NCBI GenBank assembly: GCA_018241525.1
Contig: JAFEDR010000014.1
Span: 62,001-126,000 of the forward strand
Length of the DNA stretch: 64,000 nt
Direction: 5' to 3'
DNA from: Pseudomonadota bacterium
Lineage (GTDB): Bacteria > Pseudomonadota > Gammaproteobacteria > Steroidobacterales > Steroidobacteraceae
Shown here: one piece after another, positions 57,249 through 64,000 of the stretch
Numbering within the stretch: the stretch's first letter is position 1
How the letters are laid out: every line of letters starts with the position of its first letter
Position numbers and translations under genes: made by a program
Notes under the pieces: model-generated
Told to the model about the DNA's origin: nothing
Databases searched by the model: none
The model's input: the letters and a program-made list of their open reading frames with translations, nothing else

Positions 57249-58835
57249 GTGCCCGCTGCCCGCATCGACCGCCGCTACGAGCGCCACCTCGCCGGGCTGA
57301 TCAACTCCGGCGAGCGCGGCGTGCTGCTGGGCGGGCTCAAGGGCGTCGAGAAGGAGTCGCTGCGCGTGACGCCCGACGGGCGCGTCTCGCAGCGGCCGCA
57401 CCCGCGCGCGCTCGGCTCGGCGCTGACGCACGAGCACGTGACCACCGACTACTCCGAGGCACTGATCGAGCTCGTCACGCCGACCTTCACGACCACCTGG
57501 GAGCTGCTGCAGTACCTGACGGACCTGCACCAGTTCGTGTACCGGCAGCTCGGCGACGAGCTGCTGTGGGCCACCAGCATGCCGTGCCGGCTCGAGGGCG
57601 ACGCCAGCATCCCGATCGCCGAGTACGGCCGCTCCAACGTCGGCCGCATGAAGACCGTGTACCGCAACGGCCTCGGGCTGCGCTACGGGCGGATCATGCA
57701 GGCGATCTCCGGGGTGCACTTCAACTACTCGTTCCCGGCCGCGTTCTGGGCGGTGCTCGGCGACGTGCTCGGCCGCCACGACGCCGGCCAGGCGTTCGTG
57801 TCGGAGACCTACTTCGGCCTGCTGCGCAACTACCGCCGCCACGGCTGGATCGTCCACTACCTGTTCGGCGTCTCGCCGGCGGTCTGCAAGTCCTTCGTCG
57901 CCGGGCGCACCGACCACGGCCTCGACGACCTCGGCCGCGGCACGCTGTACGCCCCGTACGCGACCTCGCTGCGGATGAGCGACCTCGGCTACCGCAACAA
58001 GAGCCAGGCCGGCGTCTCGATCTCGGTGAACTCGCTCGACGACTACGTCCGCGACCTGTCGGCGGCGATCTCGACGCCGTACCCCGACTACGAGCGCCTC
58101 GGCGTCGAGGTCGACGGCGAGTGGCGGCAGCTGAACGCCAACCGGCTGCAGATCGAGAACGAGTACTACTCGTTCATCCGCCCGAAGCGCGTCGCGCGCT
58201 CCGGCGAGCGACCGACCAAGGCGCTGCGGCGCGCCGGGGTCGAGTACGTCGAGATGCGCTCGCTCGACGTCAGCGCGCTCGACCCGGTCGGCGTCAACCA
58301 GAACAAGCTGCGCTTCCTGGAGGCGTTCGCGGCGTTCTGCGCGCTCGCGCCGAGCGCGCCGATCGGCGATTCGGAACAGCGCGAGCTCGACCGCAACCAC
58401 GTGACGGTCGCGCGCCGTGGCCGCGAGCCCGGGCTCGCGCTGCGAATCGACGGCCGCGAGGCGGACATGCGCGCCTGGGCGGGCGAAATCCTCGACGCGA
58501 TGCAGGGCACCGCCGAGCTCCTGGACCATGGTGACCCGAAGCGGCCGTACTCGGCGGCGCTCGCAGTGCAGGCGCAGAAGCTCGACGACGCCGAGGCGAC
58601 GCCCTCGGCGCGGCTGCTGCGCGAGATGCGCGACGGCGGCGAGTCGTTCTTCGACCTGGCGCTGCGCATGTCCAACACCTACAAGTCGTACTTCACCGAG
58701 CTGCACCCGCTCGACGAGCCGCGCGCCGGCGAGTTCGCCGCCGAGGCCGAGGCCTCGCTCGAGGCGCAGGCGCGGCTCGAGGCGGCGCCGCAGGAGCCGT
58801 TCCGCGAGTACCTCGCGAAGTACTTCGCGGCCTGA
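57249..58835 (+). CDS. gshA: Glutamate-cysteine ligase
   Basis: 528 aa from GTG 57249, chosen over TTG 57231 because GCGGAGG precedes it. E. coli-type GshA: 'LGGLKGVEKESLRVTPDG', 'ALTHEHVTTDYSEALIELVTPTF', 'NVGRMKTVYRNGLGLRYGRIMQAISGVHFNYSFP', 'YATSLRMSDLGYRNKSQAGVSISVNSLDDY', 'VEYVEMRSLDVSALDPVGVNQ'. Makes gamma-glutamylcysteine, the first step of glutathione synthesis, in the cytoplasm. Supports a gammaproteobacterial host. Confidence 0.96.
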   Translation: MPAARIDRRYERHLAGLINSGERGVLLGGLKGVEKESLRVTPDGRVSQRPHPRALGSALTHEHVTTDYSEALIELVTPTFTTTWELLQYLTDLHQFVYRQLGDELLWATSMPCRLEGDASIPIAEYGRSNVGRMKTVYRNGLGLRYGRIMQAISGVHFNYSFPAAFWAVLGDVLGRHDAGQAFVSETYFGLLRNYRRHGWIVHYLFGVSPAVCKSFVAGRTDHGLDDLGRGTLYAPYATSLRMSDLGYRNKSQAGVSISVNSLDDYVRDLSAAISTPYPDYERLGVEVDGEWRQLNANRLQIENEYYSFIRPKRVARSGERPTKALRRAGVEYVEMRSLDVSALDPVGVNQNKLRFLEAFAAFCALAPSAPIGDSEQRELDRNHVTVARRGREPGLALRIDGREADMRAWAGEILDAMQGTAELLDHGDPKRPYSAALAVQAQKLDDAEATPSARLLREMRDGGESFFDLALRMSNTYKSYFTELHPLDEPRAGEFAAEAEASLEAQARLEAAPQEPFREYLAKYFAA

Positions 58836-58852
58836 GCCGCGCCCCCGTCCGC

Positions 58853-58879
58853 GGTGTCCGGCGGGTGTCCGCGGACACC
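58853..58879. promoter_or_regulatory. Candidate enhancer site (UAS) for a sigma-54 activator
   Basis: A perfect 16-bp palindrome GGTGTCCGCGGACACC (58864-58879) plus another half-site GGTGTCC at 58853-58859, 11 bp (one helix turn) upstream. Its centre is about 73 bp before the -24 element, the usual place for NtrC-type binding. Confidence 0.65.
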
Positions 58880-58941
58880 ACCGTGCCGGGCGCCCCGCGG
58901 TCCGACTCGAGTGCAATCAGCGACTTGGCGGCGCGGCCGCG

Positions 58942-58958
58942 CTGGCACGACCCTTGCT
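58942..58958 (+). promoter_or_regulatory. Sigma-54 (-24/-12) promoter
   Basis: CTGGCACGACCCTTGCT: GG at 58944-58945 and GC at 58956-58957 with ten bases between, a near-perfect match to TGGCACG-N4-TTGC. Start expected near 58969, before the 68-aa gene. The truncated regulator at 63880 is the likely activator. Confidence 0.85.
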
Positions 58959-58996
58959 CTAGTCAGGGCAGTCCCGCCAGCGCGTCCGGTCCTGCC

Positions 58997-59203
58997 ATGA
59001 GCCAGTCCGCCGACACCCTCTCGATCCTGACGGCCGCCCTCGTCGGCCTGGTGGCGACGCTTGGCGTCGCCGGCCTGGTGCAGGGCGCCCCGCACCTGCC
59101 GGCGCCCTTCGCCGCCGCGGCCGCCGCTCTTGGGCTCGGCCCGGTCGCTGCCCCGGCGCCCGCCTGCCGCGTCGGCCTGCGCCTGCCGCGGGAGTCGGCA
59201 TGA
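58997..59203 (+). CDS. 68-aa membrane peptide, unknown function
   Basis: First gene after the sigma-54 promoter, from ATG 58997; a longer frame from 58865 would start before the promoter and is unlikely. One hydrophobic helix (about residues 8-30, LTAALVGLVATLGVAGL), then a Pro/Ala-rich stretch, one Cys and a basic end (LRLPRE). Stop overlaps the ATG of the adaptor gene by four bases. It could be a transporter accessory subunit or an exported peptide; nothing in the sequence decides. No family recognised. Confidence 0.68.
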   Translation: MSQSADTLSILTAALVGLVATLGVAGLVQGAPHLPAPFAAAAAALGLGPVAAPAPACRVGLRLPRESA

Positions 59204-60510
59204 ATCCGCTACCGCGCGACGGTGCGTCGGTGTCTGCGATCCGCGGCACCGCGGCAACCGATCGCCCGGTCGATCCTGCACCCGCCGCGCGCCGCCGCCG
59301 TCGGCGCCTCACCGTCGCGGCGCTCGCCGCGCTCGGGCTCGTGGCGCTCGCGGTCCCGGCGCTGCGGGCATTGACTCGCGGCGAGCACGCGGTCCCCGCG
59401 GCGCAGCTGCGCGTCGCGACGGTGGTCCGCGGCCGCTTCGTCAGCGAGGTGTCGGCGCAGGGCACGGTCGTCGCCGCGCTCTCGCCGACCCTGGTCGCGC
59501 CGGCCGCCGGCAGCGTCGCCTACCGGGTCCGTGCCGGCGAGCCGGTGCGCCGCGGCCAGCTGCTCGCGGTCGTCGACAGCCCGGAGCTGCGCAACGAGTA
59601 CGCCAAGGAGCACGCCTCGCTCGAGTCGCTGGAGGCGACGCTCGCGCGCGAGACGATCGAGATCCGCCGCAAGTCGCTCGCCAACCGCGAGGCCTTCGAC
59701 GTCGCCGGCGTCGCGCTCCGGGCCGCCGAGCGCGAGTTCGCGCGCGCCGAGGGCGCCTACGCCCAGCACGTCATGAGCCAGCGCGACCACGACAAGGCGA
59801 GCGACGAGCTGGACGCGGCGCGCATCCGCCACCGGCATGCGACCGCGAGCGCCGCGCTCGAGGAGGACAGCCTCGCGCTCGAGCTCAAGACCCGCCGGCT
59901 CGAGCGCGACCGCCAGCGGCTGGTCTGCGACGAGCTCAAGCGCCGCGTCGCCGAGCTCGAGCTGCGCGCGCCGGTCGACGGCGTGGTCGGCACGCTCGCC
60001 GTGGCCGAGCAGGCCAGCGTCGCGGCGCGCGCCGCGGTCGTCACCGTCGTCGACCCGTCGGTCTACGAGGTCGAGTTCACGGCGCCCGACGTCTACGCCG
60101 GCACGCTGCGGCCCGGCATGGCCGCCGAGGTGACGCTCGGCGCGGACTCGGCGCCGGCGACGGTCGTCGCGCTCTCGCCCGAGGTGCGGCAGGGGCAGCT
60201 GGTCGGCCGGGCCCGCTTCCAGGGCGCGCAGCCGACGTCACTGAGCCAGAACCAGCGTGTTGCGGTGCGCGTCGTCGTCGAAGCGCGCGACGGCGTGCTC
60301 AAGGTTGAGCGCGGCGCGTTCGTCGACTCGGGCGGCGGGCGCGTGGCCTACCGCCTCGACGGCGACCTCGCCGAACGCGTCGCCGTGCACCTCGGCAGCT
60401 CGAGCGCCAGCGAGGTCGAGATCCTCGACGGCCTTGCCGCCGGCGACCGGATCGTCGTGTCGAGCCTCGCCGCCTTCGAGAACGCACCACGCGTGCGCCT
60501 CATCCACTGA
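59200..60510 (+). CDS. HlyD/MacA-type periplasmic adaptor
   Basis: 436 aa from ATG 59200. Basic N-terminus (RRRRRRL), one membrane helix (about 37-57), barrel-sandwich halves 'GSVAYRVRAGEPVRRGQLLAVVDSPELRNEY' and 'LRAPVDGVVGTLAVAEQASVAARAAVVTV' around a long coiled-coil hairpin (about 145-250), then a beta-barrel part. Links the inner-membrane ABC permeases to an outer-membrane channel. Operon partner of the ABC genes. Confidence 0.92.
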   Translation: MNPLPRDGASVSAIRGTAATDRPVDPAPAARRRRRRLTVAALAALGLVALAVPALRALTRGEHAVPAAQLRVATVVRGRFVSEVSAQGTVVAALSPTLVAPAAGSVAYRVRAGEPVRRGQLLAVVDSPELRNEYAKEHASLESLEATLARETIEIRRKSLANREAFDVAGVALRAAEREFARAEGAYAQHVMSQRDHDKASDELDAARIRHRHATASAALEEDSLALELKTRRLERDRQRLVCDELKRRVAELELRAPVDGVVGTLAVAEQASVAARAAVVTVVDPSVYEVEFTAPDVYAGTLRPGMAAEVTLGADSAPATVVALSPEVRQGQLVGRARFQGAQPTSLSQNQRVAVRVVVEARDGVLKVERGAFVDSGGGRVAYRLDGDLAERVAVHLGSSSASEVEILDGLAAGDRIVVSSLAAFENAPRVRLIH

Positions 60511-60540
60511 TCCTGCCGCGCAGCCGCCACGGAGCCCCTC

Positions 60541-61251
60541 ATGCTCGACATGCAGCACATCTCGAAGGTCTACCGCACGGAGCTGGTCGAGACCCACGCC
60601 CTCCGCGACCTCAACCTCACGGTCGCGGAGGGCGAGTTCGTGGCGGTGACCGGCCCGTCGGGCTCGGGCAAGACCACCTTCCTCAACATCGCCGGACTGC
60701 TCGAGAGTGCCGACGGCGGCCACTACCGGCTGGACGGCGTCGACGTCGGCTCGCTCGGCGACGACGCGCGCGCCCGGATCCGCAACCAGAAGATCGGCTT
60801 CATCTTCCAGGGCTTCAACCTGATCCCCGACCTCGACGTGTTCGACAACGTCGACGTGCCGCTGCGCTACCGCGGGTTCGCGGCGCGCGAGCGGCGCGCC
60901 CGAATCGAGCGCGCGCTCGAGCTCGTTGGACTCGCGGCGCGCCAGCGCCACCTGCCCTCGCAGCTGTCGGGCGGCCAGCAGCAGCGCGTCGCGATCGCGC
61001 GTGCCATCGCCGGCGAGCCGCGCTTCCTGCTCGCCGACGAGCCCACCGGCAACCTCGACTCGCTGATGGCGCGGCAGATCATGGACCTGCTCGGCGAGAT
61101 CAACCGCAGCGGCACGACCATCGTGCTCGTGACCCACGATCCCGAGCTCGCGCGCCGCGCGCACCGCAACATCCACGTAATGGACGGCGAGGTCACCGAC
61201 CTGAAGCCGTTTGCGCCGCGGCCGGCCGGAGCGCCGGTCGCGGTCGCCTGA
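60541..61251 (+). CDS. ABC transporter ATPase (MacB/LolD type)
   Basis: 236 aa from ATG 60541. Walker A 'GPSGSGKTTFLN', signature 'LSGGQQQRVAIARAIAGEP', Walker B 'FLLADEPTGNLDS', H-loop 'VLVTHDPELARRAHRN'. LolD/MacB-like ATPases drive mechanotransmission through FtsX-type permeases. Thirty bases after the adaptor and 10 before the first permease. Confidence 0.96.
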   Translation: MLDMQHISKVYRTELVETHALRDLNLTVAEGEFVAVTGPSGSGKTTFLNIAGLLESADGGHYRLDGVDVGSLGDDARARIRNQKIGFIFQGFNLIPDLDVFDNVDVPLRYRGFAARERRARIERALELVGLAARQRHLPSQLSGGQQQRVAIARAIAGEPRFLLADEPTGNLDSLMARQIMDLLGEINRSGTTIVLVTHDPELARRAHRNIHVMDGEVTDLKPFAPRPAGAPVAVA

Positions 61252-61261
61252 GGCCGCGGCG

Positions 61262-62575
61262 ATGCTCGGCTACTACCTGAAGCTCGCCTGGCTGAGTCTC
61301 GCCCGGACGCCGGCGATCACCGCGCTCATGATCGGCGCGATCGCGCTCGGCATCGGTGCGACCACCACGACGCTGACCGTCTACCACCGCATGTCGGCGA
61401 ACCCGATTCCGGCGCGCAGCAGCGTGCTGCACGCGGTCACGATCGACAGCTGGTCGCCCGACCGGCCAGCCGACGACGAGAACCCGGCCGACCCGCCGCC
61501 GCAGCTGACCTATCGCGATGCACTGGCGGTCGCCGCCGGCGCACCCGCGGCGCGCACCGTCATCATGCGCAAGACCGCGATGACCGTGGATCCCGGCGCC
61601 GGGCGCGCGCCGTTCCTGATCGAGGCGCGGCTCGCGACTCGCGACTTCTTCCCGATGTTCGCCGTACCGTTCGCCTACGGCGGCGGCTGGGACGCCGCCG
61701 CCGACCGCGGTGGCGAACCGGTCGTGGTGCTGTCGCGCGAGACCAACGAGCGCCTGTTCGGCGGCGAAAACAGCGTCGGCCGGAGCGTGCGCATCGACGG
61801 CCGGGAGTTCCGCGTCAGCGGCGTGCTCGCCGACTGGCAGCCGACCCCGAAGTTCTACGACCTCAACAACGGCGCCTACGACACCGCCGAGGACGCCTTC
61901 CTGCCGTTCGCGCTCGGCGCAGCGCTCGAACTGCAGCCGGCCGGCAACGTCAACTGCTGGAAGCCGGAGACGCTGGCCGGCCTGCGCGACCTGCTCGGCT
62001 CCGAGTGCGTCTGGATCCAGCTGTGGGCGGACCTGCCCACGGCCGCCGACGTGGAGCGCTACCAGGCCTGGCTCGACGGCTACGTCGCCGAGCAGAAGCG
62101 ACTGGGCCGCTTCGCGCGACCGAGCAACAACCGCCTCTACGATGTCGAGGCCTGGCTGCGCCACAACGAGGTCGTCGGCCAGGACAGCCGCATGCTGCTC
62201 GCCGTGGCCTTCGCCTTCCTCGCCGTCTGCATCCTCAACGTCGTCGGGCTGCTGCTGTCGCGCTTCCTGGGCAGCGCGGGCGCCTCGGCCGTGCGTCGCG
62301 CGCTCGGCGCGAGCCGCGGCGAGCTCTTCCGCCAGCACCTGGTCGAGGTGGGCCTGGTCGGCGCGATCGCGGGCCTCGGCGGGCTGGTGCTCGGCTGGGC
62401 CGGCCTCAAGGCCGTCGAGCAGCTGTATTCGAGCTACGACCGGCTGACGCAGCTCGACCTGACGATGGTGCTCGCGGCGATCGGGCTCGCCGTGCTCGCC
62501 GGCGTGCTCGCCGGGCTCTACCCCGCCTGGCGCATCTGCCGGGTGCAGCCGGCCGCCTACCTCAAGACGCAGTGA
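61262..62575 (+). CDS. FtsX-type ABC permease 1
   Basis: 437 aa from ATG 61262. One N-terminal helix ('TPAITALMIGAIALGIGATTTTLTVYHRM'), a large periplasmic domain (about 50-310, MacB_PCD), and three C-terminal helices with 'SRFLGSAGASAVRRALGASRGELFRQHLVEVGLVGAIAGLGGL'. Forms a transporter with the ATPase and a second permease. Two short permeases instead of one MacB fusion. Confidence 0.92.
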   Translation: MLGYYLKLAWLSLARTPAITALMIGAIALGIGATTTTLTVYHRMSANPIPARSSVLHAVTIDSWSPDRPADDENPADPPPQLTYRDALAVAAGAPAARTVIMRKTAMTVDPGAGRAPFLIEARLATRDFFPMFAVPFAYGGGWDAAADRGGEPVVVLSRETNERLFGGENSVGRSVRIDGREFRVSGVLADWQPTPKFYDLNNGAYDTAEDAFLPFALGAALELQPAGNVNCWKPETLAGLRDLLGSECVWIQLWADLPTAADVERYQAWLDGYVAEQKRLGRFARPSNNRLYDVEAWLRHNEVVGQDSRMLLAVAFAFLAVCILNVVGLLLSRFLGSAGASAVRRALGASRGELFRQHLVEVGLVGAIAGLGGLVLGWAGLKAVEQLYSSYDRLTQLDLTMVLAAIGLAVLAGVLAGLYPAWRICRVQPAAYLKTQ

Positions 62576-62588
62576 CGGAGCACTCGCC

Positions 62589-63797
62589 ATGGACATCCGC
62601 CCGATCCTCTCGGCCTTGCTGCGCAACCGCACCGGCGCCGTGCTCGTCGGCGTGCAGGTCGCGATCACGCTCGCGGTGATCGCCAACGCCTTCTTTGTGA
62701 TCGCGAAGCGCCTCGAGCTCGTGCACCGACCGAGCGGCAACGACTCGGCGAACCTGATCTTCGTGCAGAGCGAGGGCTACGGCCCCGAGTACCAGCACGT
62801 CGCGACGATGCGGGCGGACCTGGCGCTGCTGCGGGCCCTGCCGGGGGTCGTCGCCGCGGCGCCCTCGAGCTCGGTGCCGGAGTCGGACGGCGGCAGCTCC
62901 TCGGGCTACCTGACGAGCCCCGATCCCAAGGCGCCGGTCACCAACGCGAACGTCATGGAGGTCGACCCCGCCTTCCTGGACGCCTACGGCCTCAAGCTGG
63001 TCGCCGGCCGCAAATTCCGGCCCGAGGAATACGTCGCCGAGCCGGCGAACAACGACCTGCCGCCGCTCGTGATGATCTCCGAGTCGATGGCGAAGCGACT
63101 CTACGGCGACGCACCGGCCGTCGGACGGCCGGTGTACGACAACGGCGGCAAGCAGGGGACGATCATCGGTGTCGTCAGCGACATGCTCGGCTCCTGGCCG
63201 CGCAACGTGCGGCCCGGGCCGTACGACATCGTCTACCACGCGACCGGCGGCCTCGGCCGCTCGTGGCGCTACGTGGTGCGCGCGCGGCTCGGCGAGCGCG
63301 ACCGGCTCATTCCGGAGATCGAGAAGCGGCTCAACGAGATCGGCAACGGCCGGGCGGTGACCTGGGTGCGGCCGCACGACTTCTGGCTGCTGCGGACCTT
63401 CCGGCCCGACCGGCGCATGATCGTGTTCCTGACGACGCTGGTCGTGATGATGACGAGCGTCACGGCGCTCGGCATCGTCGGACTGGCGACCTTCCACGTG
63501 AACGCGCGCCGCAAGCAAATCGGCACCCGGCGCGCGCTCGGCGCACGGCGCGCCGACATCGTGCACTACTTCCTGATCGAGAACGGGTTGCTGAGCCTCG
63601 CCGGGATCGTCACCGGCGCGCTGCTCGCCTGGGCCGCGAGCGGCTGGCTGGCGAGCGCGTTCCAGACCCCGCCGCTGCCGGCAGGGTATGTCGGGCTCGC
63701 GGCGCTTGCGCTGCTCGTGCTCGGCCAGCTGGCGGTGCTCTGGCCGGCGCGACGAGCCGGTGCGATCGAGCCCGCGGTGGCGACGCGCACGCTCTGA
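62589..63797 (+). CDS. FtsX-type ABC permease 2
   Basis: 402 aa from ATG 62589. Same plan as permease 1: N-terminal helix ('AVLVGVQVAITLAVIANAFFVIAKRL'), periplasmic domain, and C-terminal helices with 'VNARRKQIGTRRALGARRADIVHYFLIENGLLSLAGIVTGALLAW'. The 'KQIGTRRALGA' loop couples to the ATPase. Probably a heterodimer with permease 1. Confidence 0.92.
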   Translation: MDIRPILSALLRNRTGAVLVGVQVAITLAVIANAFFVIAKRLELVHRPSGNDSANLIFVQSEGYGPEYQHVATMRADLALLRALPGVVAAAPSSSVPESDGGSSSGYLTSPDPKAPVTNANVMEVDPAFLDAYGLKLVAGRKFRPEEYVAEPANNDLPPLVMISESMAKRLYGDAPAVGRPVYDNGGKQGTIIGVVSDMLGSWPRNVRPGPYDIVYHATGGLGRSWRYVVRARLGERDRLIPEIEKRLNEIGNGRAVTWVRPHDFWLLRTFRPDRRMIVFLTTLVVMMTSVTALGIVGLATFHVNARRKQIGTRRALGARRADIVHYFLIENGLLSLAGIVTGALLAWAASGWLASAFQTPPLPAGYVGLAALALLVLGQLAVLWPARRAGAIEPAVATRTL

Positions 63798-63879
63798 GGC
63801 CGCGACCCGGCGCTACACTCCGGATCCGTGCCGGTCGCGCCTGCGACCCGTCACGGCCCGCCCCGACCCGCGGAGCCCC

Positions 63880-64000
63880 ATGCCGACGCCGACCGTCCTC
63901 GTGATCGACGACAACGCCGCGGTCTGCACCGCGCTCGAGGTGCTGCTGTCGCTGCGCGGCCTCGCGGTCGAGTGCGCGCCCGGCCCGGCCGCGGGACTTG
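63880..64000 (+). CDS. Response regulator, probably NtrC type (3' end outside window)
   Basis: First 40 residues only, from ATG 63880, cut by the window end. 'TVLVIDDNAAVCTALEVLLSLRGLAVE' is a receiver domain start with the acidic pair at residues 10-11. In related genomes this start belongs to sigma-54-dependent Fis-family regulators next to MacAB-like operons (from memory). The sigma-54 promoter at 58942 fits. The AAA+ and Fis domains cannot be seen here. Confidence 0.75.
   Translation, partial: MPTPTVLVIDDNAAVCTALEVLLSLRGLAVECAPGPAAGL

Noticed and set aside
58865..58996. Longer N-terminus for the 68-aa peptide
   Set aside because: It would start upstream of the sigma-54 promoter and inside the enhancer palindrome.

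Overview
This window looks like part of the chromosome of a high-GC gammaproteobacterium. The core genes have a mixed gammaproteobacterial set: an E. coli-type gshA, split pntAA/pntAB, hemN, YebC and a FadJ-like protein with thiolases. An order near Xanthomonadales, Nevskiales or Steroidobacteraceae is my inference; there is no rRNA or tRNA to test it. The left 14.3 kb is visibly less GC-rich than the rest.

Positions 1-14319 are a chromosomal integron cassette array. I find 28 attC recombination sites, all in one orientation. Twenty-four are exactly 105 bp from R'' to R', counting two distal ones whose boxes are degenerate. Almost every site closes a cassette with one small plus-strand gene: short membrane proteins, lipoproteins, exported proteins, a zinc-ribbon protein, a DUF4259 protein, a UspB-like protein, a two-gene cassette, and a HigBA-type toxin-antitoxin cassette with its own promoter and a frameshifted toxin. 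One cassette has no gene. Cassette ends are self-complementary well past the recombination box. The last attC sites (11.4-14.3 kb) decay step by step, as expected for the oldest end. The integrase would lie left of position 1 and is not in the window. Cassette numbers below start at the window edge, not at attI.

Positions 14.4-24.5 kb hold a strip of small accessory enzymes: a RibD-like reductase, VOC proteins, GFA-fold proteins, a YjbR protein, OsmC, SnoaL-like proteins, GNAT, cupin and MAPEG. Many overlap by 1-4 bases. From 24.5 to 32 kb come an MFS exporter, YebC, a cyclophilin, and the minus-strand operon pntAA-pntAB-pntB-dctA. A tight HNH endonuclease - 5'-3' exonuclease - fructosamine kinase operon follows, then a CoA-transferase-like protein, a YceI lipoprotein and HemN.

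Positions 39-51 kb are catabolic: succinate semialdehyde dehydrogenase, dienelactone hydrolase, homogentisate dioxygenase with a fumarylacetoacetase-family enzyme, and divergently a FadJ-like protein with a thiolase, followed by a second thiolase. A MATE transporter, a DUF885 peptidase, a two-component pair, a RidA-like lipoprotein and gshA lead to the right end. There, a near-consensus sigma-54 promoter with an upstream palindromic enhancer drives a 68-aa membrane peptide and a MacAB-like ABC exporter. A response regulator cut off by the window end is probably the matching NtrC-type activator.
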